NCBI GenBank assembly: GCA_015231795.1
Contig: JADGAX010000002.1
Coordinates: 434,001 to 498,000, forward strand
Source of the DNA: Alphaproteobacteria bacterium
GTDB lineage: Bacteria > Pseudomonadota > Alphaproteobacteria > Rhodospirillales > WMHbin7
Reading direction: 5' to 3'
Length of the DNA: 64,000 nucleotides
The translations under genes and the position numbers were made by a program. Numbering within the stretch: the first letter of the stretch is position 1; each line of letters starts with the position of its first letter. The notes under the pieces were generated by a model. The model worked only from the letters and a program-made list of their open reading frames with translations, did no database searches and had not been told where the DNA came from. This document shows, one piece after another, positions 1 through 10,200 of the stretch.

Positions 1-2772
1 CTTCTTGAAGCCCCAGTGAAACTGATAAAGCATGGTGCGGTTGAGGTAAGGCAGCAAGGCCTTGGGTTCGACGCGCTCAATCAGCCTGGCGCCGAAGAAG
101 GGGGGCTTGGGCGCTTCGGCCAACGCCGCCAGTTCGGCCCGATGTTTGGCCACTGCGCTTGCATCGGCGACCTGGGCAGGGGCCTTGGCGGGCGCGTCCT
201 TGGCAGGCGTTCGCCTGGGCGCATGGCTGGTCACGAAGTCGTCGAAACTGCCGCCCGCCACGCGGGCCATCAGCTCCAATCCGTCGAAGGCGTCGCGGGC
301 ATAGGCGACGCGGCCCTGCACATAGGCACTGCGGCAATCACTTTCCACGAAGTTGCGGGTCAGCGCGGCCCCGCCCAACAGCACGGGCAGATCGATGCCT
401 GCATCCTTCATCGCCTCCAGATTCTCTTTCATGATGACGGTGGATTTGACCAACAGGCCCGACATGCCCACGGCGTCGGGCTTGTGGGCGCGCACCGCCT
501 CGATGATGGCGTTCACCGGCTGCTTGATGCCAAGATTGACCACCTTATAGCCGTTGTTGGATAGGATGATGTCGACCAGATTCTTGCCGATGTCGTGCAC
601 GTCGCCCTTTACGGTCGCCAGCACCATCGTGGCCTTGGCCTCGCCATCCTTCTTTTCCATGAAGGGTTCAAGATAGGCGACGGCTGCTTTCATGGTCTCG
701 GCCGACTGCAGCACGAAAGGCAGTTGCATCTTGCCCGAACCGAACAGCTCGCCCACCACCTTCATGCCTTCCAGCAGCAGCTGGTTGACGATGTCCAGGG
801 GCTTCCATGTCTTCATGGCTTCGGCAAGATCGTCGCCCAGGCCCGTGCGGTCGCCGTCGATGATGCGCAGCTTCAAACGCTCCTCGACCGATTCCGGGCG
901 CTCCTTCTTGACCGACACCGTCTGGCGATCCTCGAAGAAGGCGATGAAATCCTTCAGCGCCTCGGGGGAACGATCGAAGATCAGCGCTTCCGCCGCCGCC
1001 ACCTCTTCTGCGGGGATTTTGTGCAAAGGCAGAATTTTCGAGGTATGCACAATGGCCGCCGTCATGCCCGCCTGCATGGCATGATCCAGGAAAACTGAAT
1101 TCAGCACTTGGCGGGCGGCGGGTTTCAAGCCGAACGAGATGTTCGACAAGCCCAGCACGACGCCGCATTCGGGCAATTCGGCGCGAATGCGCCGGATGGC
1201 CTCCAGCGTCTCGATCGCCAGCTTGCGGTCGCTTTCGTTGCCAGTGCAAATGGTGAAGGTGAGCGGATCGAACAACAGGTCGCTGGCCTGCAAGCCATGC
1301 TTGTTGACGGCATAGTCGAACAGGCGGTGCGCGATCCTCAGCTTGGCGTCGGCATCCTTGGCCATGCCCTCTTCGTCGATGGTCAGCGCCACCACTGCCG
1401 AGCCGTGCTTCTTGGCTAATTGCAAGCGCTTGGCGGCGTCGCCCTCGCCATTCTCGAAATTGATCGAATTGATGACCGCCTTGCCGCCATAAAGCTCCAG
1501 CGCCGCTTCCAGCACCGGAAACTCGGTCGAATCGATGACCAGGGGGGCGGTGACGGCGCCGCGCAAACGGCTGACCACCTCGCACATCGCCGCCTTTTCG
1601 TCTTGGCCCACGAAAGCGGTGCAGACGTCCAGCGTATGCGAGCCTTCCTTCACTTGCTCCTTGGCCATGGCGGTGATGCCATCCCAGTTGGCGGCCGCCT
1701 GAAGCTCGCGGAACTGTTTCGAGCCGTTGGCGTTCAGCCGCTCGCCGATCGACAGGAAGGCGTTCTCCTGCACCATGGGAACTTGGCCATACAACGAGGC
1801 CAGCGAGGGTGCCCAATGATGCGAGCGCGTCTTGGGCTGCGGGCGCTTGGGATCGAGCGAAACCAGCATCTGATGCGTTGCGGCGATATGGGCGGGCGAG
1901 GTGCCGCAGCAGCCGCCCACGATATTGACGCCGTCCTCCAACACGAAACGCTTGTGCCAATGGGCGAAGGTTTCCGGCCCCAACGGATAGACCGCCTTGC
2001 CATCCACCACTTCGGGCAGTCCGGCATTGGGCTGCACCGAAAGGAAGCCTGGCCAGTTGGCGGCCAGCCAGCCGATATTCTCGCCCATCTCCTGCGGTCC
2101 TGTGGCGCAATTCATGCCCATCGAATCGACGCCCAGGGCTTGCATCAAGGTTGCTGCCGCCGCGATGTCGGACCCCACCAGCATGGTGCCGGTGGTCTCC
2201 ACCGTCACCTGCACGAAGATGGCCAGCCTTGCCTGCGCCTTCTCTCTGGCGATCTTGGCGGCATTGACGGCGGCTTTGATCTGCAAAGGGTCCTGACAGG
2301 TCTCGATCAGCACCGCATCGGCCAGGCCCGCGATCAGACCTTCCATCTGCGTGACATACGAGGCTTCCAGTCGCGCGTAATCGATATGCGCCAGCGTGGG
2401 CAGCTTGGTGCCGGGGCCGATTGATCCCAGCACATAGCGTTTGCGCCCATCGCCCTTGAATTTGTCCATCGCCTCACGGGCCAGTTCGGCCGAGCGCTTG
2501 TTCAGCTCGAAGGCTTCGGCTTCAAGGCCGAATTCGGACAAGGTCGTTGGCGACGCGCCGAAGGTGTTGGTTTCCACCATGTCGGCGCCAGCCTCGAAAT
2601 AGGCTTGGTGGATGGCGCGCACCACGTCGGGACGCGTGCGGGTGAGAATGTCGGTGCAATTCTCGTGGCCGTCGTAATCCTCCAGGGTCAGATGCCGGGC
2701 CTGGACCTGCGTGCCCATGGCGCCGTCGCACAGCAAGACCTTGCTTTTCAGGGCTTCGAGAATGTCGGACAT
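1..2772 (-). CDS. metH: Cobalamin-dependent methionine synthase MetH (C-terminus outside window)
   Basis: Transfers the methyl group of 5-methyltetrahydrofolate to homocysteine through enzyme-bound cobalamin, in the cytoplasm. 924 codons are visible and remain open at base 1, so the C-terminal part, including most of the reactivation domain, lies outside. The N-terminal homocysteine domain starts with DGAMGTQ (residues 16-22) and has the zinc cysteines in MNCATG (Cys222) and GGCCG (Cys288/289). The folate domain follows, then the cobalamin domain with GDVHDIG, whose His726 is the expected lower cobalt ligand (Asp724-x-His726-x-x-Gly729). The start at 2772 has GGAG 8 bases upstream. An in-frame ATG at 2778 is too close to that site. 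It is the last gene of the regulator-metF-metH operon. Confidence 0.97.
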   Translation of the reverse strand, partial: MSDILEALKSKVLLCDGAMGTQVQARHLTLEDYDGHENCTDILTRTRPDVVRAIHQAYFEAGADMVETNTFGASPTTLSEFGLEAEAFELNKRSAELAREAMDKFKGDGRKRYVLGSIGPGTKLPTLAHIDYARLEASYVTQMEGLIAGLADAVLIETCQDPLQIKAAVNAAKIAREKAQARLAIFVQVTVETTGTMLVGSDIAAAATLMQALGVDSMGMNCATGPQEMGENIGWLAANWPGFLSVQPNAGLPEVVDGKAVYPLGPETFAHWHKRFVLEDGVNIVGGCCGTSPAHIAATHQMLVSLDPKRPQPKTRSHHWAPSLASLYGQVPMVQENAFLSIGERLNANGSKQFRELQAAANWDGITAMAKEQVKEGSHTLDVCTAFVGQDEKAAMCEVVSRLRGAVTAPLVIDSTEFPVLEAALELYGGKAVINSINFENGEGDAAKRLQLAKKHGSAVVALTIDEEGMAKDADAKLRIAHRLFDYAVNKHGLQASDLLFDPLTFTICTGNESDRKLAIETLEAIRRIRAELPECGVVLGLSNISFGLKPAARQVLNSVFLDHAMQAGMTAAIVHTSKILPLHKIPAEEVAAAEALIFDRSPEALKDFIAFFEDRQTVSVKKERPESVEERLKLRIIDGDRTGLGDDLAEAMKTWKPLDIVNQLLLEGMKVVGELFGSGKMQLPFVLQSAETMKAAVAYLEPFMEKKDGEAKATMVLATVKGDVHDIGKNLVDIILSNNGYKVVNLGIKQPVNAIIEAVRAHKPDAVGMSGLLVKSTVIMKENLEAMKDAGIDLPVLLGGAALTRNFVESDCRSAYVQGRVAYARDAFDGLELMARVAGGSFDDFVTSHAPRRTPAKDAPAKAPAQVADASAVAKHRAELAALAEAPKPPFFGARLIERVEPKALLPYLNRTMLYQFHWGFKK

Positions 2773-2774
2773 GA

Positions 2775-3650
2775 TCATTGCTCCTTCGGGCGAACGCCCA
2801 GGATATGGCAGATGGCGAAAACCAAGTCGGCGCGGTTCAGTGTGTAGAAATGGAAATGTTCGACGCCTTCGCCAGCCAGGGCGCGGCATAGTTCGGCGGT
2901 GACGGTGGCGGCGACCAGCCTTCTGGTGTCGGGGTCGTCGTCCAGTCCCTTGAACAGATCGGCCATCCAGGCGGGCACGTTGGTGCCGCAGGCCGCCGAG
3001 AATTTCTGCACCTGGGCGAAATTGGTCACCGGCAGAATGCCGGGTACGATGGGCACTTGGATGCCCGCCTTGCGGGCGCGTTCCAGGAATCTCAGATAAG
3101 TCGATGTCTCGAAGAAATACTGGGTGATGGCGCGGGTCGCCCCGGCATCGATCTTGCGCTTCAGATTGTCGAGATCGGCCTCGGCGCTAGCCGCCTCGGG
3201 ATGGGTTTCCGGATAGGCGGCAACACTGATTTCGAAATCGGCGATGCGCTTCAAACCCTTCACCAGATCGACGGCATAGGCGTAGCCGTCCGGGTGGGGT
3301 TGGTACTTGCCGCCGTCGGGCGGATCGCCCCGAAGCGCCACGATGTGGCGAACGCCCTCCTGCCAGTAAAGGCGCGCCACGTCGTCCACTTCGGCTTGGC
3401 TTGCGGCAACGCAAGTCAAATGCGCCGCCGGGGCCAGGCCCTTCTCGCGCTTCAAGCGCAGAACCGTGTCGTGGGTGCGTTCCCGCGTCGAGCCGCCGGC
3501 GCCATAGGTGACCGACACGAAACCCGGCTGCAAGGGGGCCAGACGCGCCACGCTCTCCCACAACTGTTCTTGCATCTTCTCGGTCTTGGGCGGGAAGAAC
3601 TCGAACGAAACGGAAACTGAAAGCGGCAAGATGCGTTCGGAAACGGTCAC
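2775..3650 (-). CDS. metF: 5,10-methylenetetrahydrofolate reductase MetF
   Basis: Reduces 5,10-methylene-THF to 5-methyl-THF with FAD, supplying the methyl donor used by the downstream MetH. The 291 residues match the usual family length of about 290. The N-terminal barrel shows SFEFFPPKT with the catalytic-type Glu, then SVTYGAGGST and the flavin/folate region ALRGDPP. The start is GTG at 3650 and forms a GTGA overlap with the stop of the upstream regulator, so the genes are translationally coupled. Its stop falls 2 bases before the chosen metH start. Confidence 0.97.
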   Translation of the reverse strand: MTVSERILPLSVSVSFEFFPPKTEKMQEQLWESVARLAPLQPGFVSVTYGAGGSTRERTHDTVLRLKREKGLAPAAHLTCVAASQAEVDDVARLYWQEGVRHIVALRGDPPDGGKYQPHPDGYAYAVDLVKGLKRIADFEISVAAYPETHPEAASAEADLDNLKRKIDAGATRAITQYFFETSTYLRFLERARKAGIQVPIVPGILPVTNFAQVQKFSAACGTNVPAWMADLFKGLDDDPDTRRLVAATVTAELCRALAGEGVEHFHFYTLNRADLVFAICHILGVRPKEQ

Positions 3651-4642
3651 GAATTGGGTCCTTTGTCGGTTGCTTCGGCGGGCTGCGGTTTGGCCGCCAG
3701 CCAGATGGTGACGGCAAGCGGGCGTCCAGGCAAGGTCCGGGTGTCGTAAGGGATCAGACCGGCTTCGCGCAAGGCCTCTTCCAACTCGGCGGCGGCGAAT
3801 CCCAGGCGGCGGTGCTGATGCTCAAGGCGCAAGACCTCCAGATCGTGCGGGGCAAGGTCGATGACGGCCAGCCTTCCGCCGGGCGCTAGGATGCGCGCCG
3901 CTTCAGCCAGCAGCTGCTCGGGATGGGGGGCGAAATGCAGAACCTGATGAATCAGCGCCAGATCGAAACTGGTGCTTTTAAGGGGCAGGTGAGTCAGATC
4001 GGCATGTCTGAGATCGACGTTCCGGATGCCTCGCGCCTCGAGTTTCAGGCGCGCGACGTCCAACATCTCGCGCGAGCCGTCGATGCCTGCCGCCTGAACG
4101 ACATGCGGCGCGAACAGTTCCAGCATGCGTCCCGTGCCGGTGCCGATATCGGCCAGACGCTTTGGCTGGTGCCCCAACAGCGCGTCCAACAGGGTGCGTT
4201 CGATCACCGCGTCATCGACATGCAGCGAGCGCAGCGCGTCCCAGCGTCTGGCATTGGCCGCAAAATAGGCGCTGGCCTTTTGCGCGCGGCGTTGGCGCAA
4301 GTCCTTAAGGCGCCCCCGGTCACTTGCCAATTCTGGATCCTGCTGGGGCAAAAGGGCCGCCAAGCGCTCGGCCAGGGGGCTGGAGGGGGTCAAGCGGTAG
4401 AAGACGGAAGCGCCGTCGCGATTGCGCACCAGCAAGCCCGATTCGGCCAGCAATTTCAGGTGGCGCGACACCCTTGGCTGGCTTTGCCCCAAGATCTCGA
4501 CCAGTTCGCCGACCGACAAGGCCTCGCCTTCGCACAGCGACAACAGGCGCAGTCGAGTCGGGTCCGCCGCCGCCTTCAAGGCGGCTAGCAAGTCTGCAAG
4601 GCTGGCTGGTCCGGCAGAACGGCCTAATTTGTGGTCAGTCAT
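3647..4642 (-). CDS. ArsR-family regulator fused to a SAM-dependent methyltransferase (SahR type)
   Basis: A 331-residue two-domain protein. Residues about 15-95 form an ArsR winged helix (AALKAAADPTRLRLLSL, then QSQPRVSRHLKLLAESGLL). The rest is a class I methyltransferase fold with the SAM loop ADIGTGTG and a GGRLAVIDL strand. Proteins of this build head metF-metH operons in many alphaproteobacteria. From family knowledge the ArsR regulator SahR senses S-adenosylhomocysteine and represses the methionine cycle. That role here is inferred from context and from the adjacent operator. The start is uncertain: ATG at 4642 or 4651. I prefer 4642 because the predicted transcript starts there. The stop overlaps the metF start by 4 bases. 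Confidence 0.85.
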   Translation of the reverse strand: MTDHKLGRSAGPASLADLLAALKAAADPTRLRLLSLCEGEALSVGELVEILGQSQPRVSRHLKLLAESGLLVRNRDGASVFYRLTPSSPLAERLAALLPQQDPELASDRGRLKDLRQRRAQKASAYFAANARRWDALRSLHVDDAVIERTLLDALLGHQPKRLADIGTGTGRMLELFAPHVVQAAGIDGSREMLDVARLKLEARGIRNVDLRHADLTHLPLKSTSFDLALIHQVLHFAPHPEQLLAEAARILAPGGRLAVIDLAPHDLEVLRLEHQHRRLGFAAAELEEALREAGLIPYDTRTLPGRPLAVTIWLAAKPQPAEATDKGPNS

Positions 4643-4647
4643 TATGT

Positions 4648-4669
4648 ACATATAAACATGTCTTTATGT
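4648..4669. promoter_or_regulatory. Probable operator of the methionine-cycle regulator
   Basis: A 22-base inverted repeat with 18 of 22 positions symmetric. Read on the minus strand, it runs from ACATA to TATGT around a central ACATGT. It lies directly upstream of the ArsR/methyltransferase gene, in the spacer and over the -10 box of the predicted promoter, where a bound repressor would block RNA polymerase. AT-rich and isolated in GC-rich DNA. The link to this ArsR protein is inferred. Confidence 0.7.
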
Positions 4670-4678
4670 AATGGGCAA
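4649..4678 (-). promoter_or_regulatory. Predicted promoter of the regulator-metF-metH operon
   Basis: On the minus strand, TTGCCC (4678-4673) and TATATG (4654-4649) are separated by 18 bases. Transcription would start about 7 bases further on, at the A of the ATG at 4642, giving a leaderless or nearly leaderless message. No Shine-Dalgarno sequence is visible before either candidate ATG, which agrees with this. Confidence 0.5.
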
Positions 4679-4950
4679 GTCGAATCACTCAACGACTCGT
4701 AATCAAGGGCTTCTGGCTGTGGCACGATGGCAACAGTGATGCAGAGAGGCTTCAGACCCCCTAGGTGGTTCTGGAAAGCCGTTGCGGGTTATGCTAATCG
4801 AAACGCTAAGAATGCGGGACGTGGGTGTCTGATCCCTGTCTGAACGAGCAACGGAGTTTTAACGCCGTTGAGGGAAAGTCGTGTTATAGTCTGGCTTCAA
4901 GCGCTGCCGCGCGGATGGCCTCCAATGTGTCGATCGAAAGCAGGGGACCT
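4679..4950. other. Divergent intergenic region before mlaA
   Basis: This gap separates the divergent methionine operon and mlaA. No convincing gene is visible. TATAGT at 4885-4890 is a candidate -10 box for mlaA, but no good -35 box stands at the right distance. The reading frame of mlaA stays open to 4825, but the lipoprotein signal sequence and the ribosome binding site place the start at 4951. Confidence 0.4.
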
Positions 4951-5754
4951 ATGAAGAGCAATAAAACGAAGACATTCGCCTCCAGCTCCGCCGTTTCACT
5001 CTTCGCGCTGGCTCTTCTGGCCGGTTGCGCCGCCGCCCCTGAGGCTGGCGACAAGGAAGCTCAGGCCGAGTGGAAGCAGATCAACGATCCCGCCGAGCCG
5101 ACCAACCGCAACATTCATGGTTTCAACAAGGGCGTTGACGACAACGCTTTGAAGCCGATGGCCGAGGGATATCGCGAATATGTGCCGGGCAACTTCCGCA
5201 CCAATATTCGCAACGTGCTGACCAATCTGGGCGAGCCGGTGACGGCGGTGAACGACCTGCTGCAGGGCGAATTCCTGCGCGCCGCTTCGGCAGTCGGCCG
5301 CTTCTGCGTGAACAGCACTTTCGGCTTCCTGGGCATGGGCGATGTCGCCGGCGGCGGCGGCATGGAGCATCACAGCGAAGACTTCGGCCAGACGTTGGCC
5401 GTTTGGGGCGTCGGCGAAGGGCCTTATATGGTCCTGCCGATCCTGGGACCCTCGAATCCGCGCGACGCCACGGGCTTCGTCGTTGATCGCTTCTTAGACC
5501 CAATCAGCTGGGTGATGCCGTCGATGCCGCTGGTCGCTTCGGTCGGCAAGGGCACGGTAGAGGCGGTCGACAAGCGCGAGAAATACATCGATCCTCTGAA
5601 CGAGATTCAGCGCACGTCGCTTGATTACTACGCTTCTCTGCGCAGCCTTTATCGCCAGAAGCGGGCCGATGACATCCTCAACGGCAAGAAGGGTCCGATG
5701 ATGCCTGCTCCCGGTCTTGCCTATGAAAGCAAGTCTGGCCAAGCTGGCAACTGA
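4951..5754 (+). CDS. mlaA: MlaA (VacJ) family outer-membrane lipoprotein
   Basis: Outer-membrane component of the Mla pathway, which removes misplaced phospholipids from the outer leaflet and hands them to periplasmic MlaC. The 267-residue product has a lipoprotein signal with the lipobox LLAGC (Cys26). The family core follows: PAEPTNRNIHGFNKGVDD, then FCVNSTFGFLGMGDVA and FGQTLAVWGVGEGPYMVLP. AGGGGA-like sequence lies just before the ATG at 4951. mlaC follows after 115 bases. The inner-membrane ABC part (MlaD, MlaE, MlaF) is not in this window. Confidence 0.95.
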   Translation: MKSNKTKTFASSSAVSLFALALLAGCAAAPEAGDKEAQAEWKQINDPAEPTNRNIHGFNKGVDDNALKPMAEGYREYVPGNFRTNIRNVLTNLGEPVTAVNDLLQGEFLRAASAVGRFCVNSTFGFLGMGDVAGGGGMEHHSEDFGQTLAVWGVGEGPYMVLPILGPSNPRDATGFVVDRFLDPISWVMPSMPLVASVGKGTVEAVDKREKYIDPLNEIQRTSLDYYASLRSLYRQKRADDILNGKKGPMMPAPGLAYESKSGQAGN

Positions 5755-5869
5755 GGCCTCGATCCATCTCGGGGGAGAGTGGTGAGGGCAGACGGACGTC
5801 CGCGCTTTTGCGGGCGCGCCGTGCCCTGTAAATGAACCGGTCATGCAACTCGGGTGGAATTGACGCATC

Positions 5870-6532
5870 ATGAACAAGCTTCTGCTTAACGCCTCGTTGG
5901 CTTTCGCCCTGGCGGCTTCCTGCTTTGTGGGCTTGCCCGCCAGCTCTTCGGAACTGGCCAATGGCGCGAAAACATTCGTCGCCCAACTGTCCGACCGCGC
6001 GGTCAATCAGATCGGCAAGGCGCAAGTCAGCGAGGAAGAGCGCGCCAACCGCGTGCGCGCCCTGATGCAAGACAGTTTCGACATTCCCTGGATCTCCCGT
6101 TTCGTGACCGGGCGCGTGGGCGCCGCCGCCACCGAGGCCGCCCGCAAGGAGTTCGAGCAGGTTTTTCTCGACTATCAGGTTTACACCTGGACCAAGCGCT
6201 TCAAGGATTATGGCGGCCAGACCCTGACGATCGGCAGCGCCATGCCGCCAGATGAGTCGGGCGAAGTCTCGGTGGACAGCCGACTGGTCGATCCGGCTGG
6301 CAAGCCGCCGGTGAATGTGACTTGGCGGGTGCGCCCCGAAGGCGGCAGCTACAAGGGCGTCGATATCGTCGTCGAAGGGGTGAGCATGCGGATCACCATG
6401 CAGTCCGATTACCGCTCTCTTTTGCAGCGGCAAGGCCTGCCCGGTCTGACCGCGGCGCTCAAGGAAAGGGTCGACGGCATCCGTTCCGGCAAGTTCGAAG
6501 TGCCGCCCCTGAAGGCCGGAACGGCAAAATAG
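5870..6532 (+). CDS. mlaC: MlaC (Ttg2D) family periplasmic phospholipid carrier
   Basis: Soluble periplasmic carrier expected to shuttle phospholipid between MlaA and the inner-membrane Mla ABC complex. The 220 residues begin with a Sec signal peptide (hydrophobic LLLNASLAFALAASCFVGL, cleavage near the following Ala/Ser-rich stretch). The tolerance-type domain has FDIPWISRFVTGR, FEQVFLDYQVYTW and VDIVVEGVSMRITMQSDY. Length matches the family (about 200-215 mature plus signal). It lies directly downstream of mlaA. The 115-base gap holds short GC-rich inverted repeats but no clear terminator. Confidence 0.93.
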   Translation: MNKLLLNASLAFALAASCFVGLPASSSELANGAKTFVAQLSDRAVNQIGKAQVSEEERANRVRALMQDSFDIPWISRFVTGRVGAAATEAARKEFEQVFLDYQVYTWTKRFKDYGGQTLTIGSAMPPDESGEVSVDSRLVDPAGKPPVNVTWRVRPEGGSYKGVDIVVEGVSMRITMQSDYRSLLQRQGLPGLTAALKERVDGIRSGKFEVPPLKAGTAK

Positions 6533-6637
6533 CTTAAAAAAGCCGGGTTTTTCCCCGTTATCCACAACCCGCCCCCCTGGACGCCAGGGGAGTGGCGCTC
6601 TACACTCCGTCCCCCATCGGATAGAGGGATTTTGCGC

Positions 6638-7240
6638 GTGATCCGTCGATATCAGCTTGCATTCGCGGCGCTGCTGGCGCTTTTCGGTTTTCTGGGGGCG
6701 CCCGCCAGGGCCGCCAATCCCATGGATGAGATTGCGTTGGGCAAGCCCGACGCCAAGATCACCATCATCGAATATTTTTCGATGACCTGTTCGCATTGCG
6801 CCACTTTCGAAATCGAAACCCTGCCCGAGCTGCGCAAGGCCTGGATCGATACCGGCAAGGCGCGCTTCGTTTTCAGGGATTTCCCGCTTGATCAAGTGGC
6901 GCTGCTCGCGGCGCAGCTGGGCCGTTGTCTGGCGGCCGACAAGGGCGCTGAAACCTACGCACGCTTCGTCTCCCTTCTGATGAAGGGTCAGCAGAGCTGG
7001 GCAATCAGCAAGGATCCGATCCAGTCGCTGGGCGCTTCGGCGCGGCTGGCCGGGATGAGCAAGGAGAGGATCGAATCTTGCGTTCTAGACAAGAAGCTGG
7101 AAAACGACATTTTGCAAAGCCAGCTTGATGCTCAGAAGAAATACGGCATCAGATCGACCCCCAGCTTCGTCGTCAACGGCAAGCTCTATAGTGGCAGCAT
7201 GACATTCGAGCAATTCGACAAAGTGCTTAAGGGGCAGTGA
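6638..7240 (+). CDS. DsbA-family thiol:disulfide oxidoreductase
   Basis: Periplasmic protein with a thioredoxin fold and the redox motif CSHC at residues 51-54 (EYFSMTCSHCATFEIE). It probably oxidises or isomerises disulfides. The cis-proline region is present in GIRSTPSFVVNGK. A signal peptide (LAFAALLALFGFLGAPARA) precedes the domain. The start is taken as GTG at 6638, 8 bases after AGAGGGA; a TTG at 6632 is only 2 bases from that site. The product is 200 residues. It is followed after 4 bases by smc, an arrangement that suggests cotranscription. Confidence 0.9.
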   Translation: MIRRYQLAFAALLALFGFLGAPARAANPMDEIALGKPDAKITIIEYFSMTCSHCATFEIETLPELRKAWIDTGKARFVFRDFPLDQVALLAAQLGRCLAADKGAETYARFVSLLMKGQQSWAISKDPIQSLGASARLAGMSKERIESCVLDKKLENDILQSQLDAQKKYGIRSTPSFVVNGKLYSGSMTFEQFDKVLKGQ

Positions 7241-7244
7241 TCGG

Positions 7245-10200
7245 ATGATCCAGTTCGAGAGCATCCGGCTCACGGGCTTCAAGTCCTTTGTCGATCCGTC
7301 CGAGCTTGTGATCGAGCCGGGACTGACCGGCGTGGTCGGCCCCAACGGATGCGGCAAATCGAATTTGGTCGAGGCGTTGCGCTGGGCGATGGGCGAGACA
7401 TCGGCCAAGCAGATGCGCGGCGCCGACATGGACGACGTGATTTTCGGCGGCACCCAGTCGCGACCGGCGCGCAACATCGCGGAAGTGCTGATCACGCTCG
7501 ACAATCGCGCCCGCGTGGCGCCCGCCATGTTCAATGAGCATGACCGGCTGGAAGTCCTGCGCCGCATCGAGCGTGGCCAGGGGTCGCATTACAAGGTCAA
7601 TGGGCGCGAAGTGCGCGCCCGCGACGTGGCGCTTTTGTTCGCCGACGCCGCCACAGGCGCCCGCTCGACGGCCATGGTCAGCCAGGGGCGCATCGGCGCC
7701 ATCATCAACGCCAAGCCCGCCGACCGCCGCTCGCTTCTGGAAGAGGCGGCGGGCATTTCGGGCCTGCATACGCGCAGGCACGAAGCGGAAATCCGCTTAA
7801 AGGCCGCCGAAGCCAATCTGTCGCGCCTGGACGACGTGCTGGTCACTTTGGAAGCGCAGATGCAAAGCCTGTCCAAACAGGCCAAGCAAGCGTCGCGCTA
7901 CCGCACCATCAACGACCAAATCCGCTCGGTGGAAGCCAGGCTCTTGCATCTGCGCTGGCAGCAGGCGATCGACTCGCTCGACGCCGCCGAGGCGGGCATG
8001 CGCGACATCGAGGTCGAGGTGGGCGCGCGCACCGGCGAGGCCGCCCAGGCCGCCACCCGTCAGGCCGAAGCCGCCGCCTCTCTGCCCCAGCTTCGTCAGA
8101 CCGAGGCCGAGGCTTCGGCGCGTTTCCAGCGCCTGCTGGTGGCGGGCGAACAATTGGACGCCGAGGAAAAGCGCGTTGCCGAAGCCAGGGCGGAAATTTC
8201 AAGGCGACTGTTGCAGATTGCCGAAGACCGGGCGCGCGAAGAGGCCAGAACGCAAGACGCCGCCAGCGCGCTGGAGCGCTTGTCGGGCGAGCGGCAAAAC
8301 CTGATTCAGGCAGGCGAGGGCGAGGAACAGGCCCAGGCCAAGGCCAAGGAGCAATTGTCCCAGGCGGCCCAGGTCGTGAACGCCACCGAGTCGGAATTGT
8401 CGCAACTGACCGAACGGGTCGCCGCCCAGGAAGCCAGACGCGCCGCCCTGGAACGCCGCAAGAGCGAAATCTCGGAACGTTTGGCCCGTCTGAAGGCCAG
8501 GGCCGAGGAATTGGGCCGCCAGATTGCCGCCTCGGAAGCTGAGGCGGCGCAAGATTCGGAAGTGATCGCCGCCGAAGCGCGCATTGCTGCGGCGGCAGGC
8601 GCGCTCGACGAGGCGCGTGGCCAGTTGGAAGGCAGCGAGAAGCTGCTGGAACAAACCAGCCAAGCGCGCAGTCAGGCCAGAACCCGCCTGCAGGACGAAG
8701 AAGCCCAGATGAGCCGCCTGAAGGCCGAGGCCGAGGGCTTGAAGGCTTTGCTGTCGGCGGGCAAGCGCGAAGGCACGCCCATCCTTGACGCCGTTTCCGT
8801 GGCGCCGGGCTATGAAGCTGCCCTGGGCGCCGCGCTGGGCGAGGATTTGGAAGCGCCCGCCGATGACAGCTCGCCCCATCGCTGGAGCCGCCTTGATCCT
8901 TACGCCGAACCGCAGCCCTTGCCTGTCGGCGTCCGGCCTTTGTCCGAACTGGTCAAAGCTCCGCCCGAATTGGCTAGGCGCCTAAGCCAGACCGGCCTGA
9001 CCGAAAACGGCGCGCATCTGGCGGCTTCGCTCAAGCCCGGTCAACGCTTGGTCAGTGCCGAGGGGGCGCTTTGGCGCTGGGACGGTTTCGTGATCGCGGC
9101 GGGTGCGCCCAGCGCCGCCGCCACAAGGCTGCAAACGCGCAATCGTTTGGCCGAGGTGGATGGGCTGATGCAGTCCGCCCAGGCCGCGCTGGCCAGCGCG
9201 CAAAGCGAGGACAAAAGTGCTCAGGACGCGGCGCAGGCCGCCCAGGACGCGGCCCGGCTGGCTCGCGAGCGGGTGCGCCACGCCGAAGCCGAACAACAAA
9301 ACGCGACCAGGGCGCAGGCCCAGTTGATGGAACGCGCCCAGGCCAGGGCCAGCAAGCTGGCTGGCCTGAAGGCGCAGGCAAGCCAGATCGAGGGCGATGT
9401 GGCCGAAGCCGAAAGCCAACTGGACGAGGCGACCAAGCAGGTGGCGGAATTGCCCGATCCCTCGACCGGACGCCAGGAAGCGGCCAGTCTGCGCGACCGT
9501 TTGGGGGCCGAGCGGTCCGCCTTGCTGGAAGCCAGGGCGGCGCATGACCGTTTGATGCGCGAAGCGGGCGAGCGTCAGCGCCGTCTGGAAAGCGTCAATC
9601 TGGACATCGAATCTTGGAAAAGCCGCGAGGCCGAGGCTTTGGGCCACCGTCAGGCCCTCGACGTTCGTCAGGCCGAAGCGGCTGGTGAGGAAGCTAGGCT
9701 GGCCGCGCTGCCCGGCGAGATTGCCGAAAAGCGCGAGCGTTTGCTGACCGAAAAGCAAACGGCGGAAACCGTCCGGCGCGAGGCGGCCGATGCGCTGACC
9801 GTGGCCGAGACGGCCTTGCGCGAAGCCGACAAGGCCCTGAAGACCGCCGAGTCGGAATTGGCCCGCGTGCGAGAAGAGCGCGTGCGCAAGGAAGCCGCCA
9901 TCGAGCAAGGCAAGCAGACCTGCCGCACGGTGGCCGAGCGGATCGCCGAGCGTCTGGAATGCCGTCCCGAGCAGATTGCCGAAGTGGCCGACATCGCGCC
10001 CGACGAAAAACTGCCCGAACCCGACGAACTGGATCGCAAGCTGGAGCGACTGGTGCGCGAGCGCGACGGCATGGGGCCGGTCAATCTGCGCGCCGAAACC
10101 GAATCGGAAGAGCTGGGGCTGCAAATCAATTCGCTGAAGACCGAGCGCGAAGACCTGATCAACGCCATCGCAAGGCTGCGCCAGGGTATTTCGGAACTTA

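Noticed and set aside
668-2110. Minus-strand 480-codon frame within metH
   Set aside because: It is in another frame on the same strand as metH. The MetH frame shows zinc cysteines, cobalamin His and an uninterrupted family sequence.
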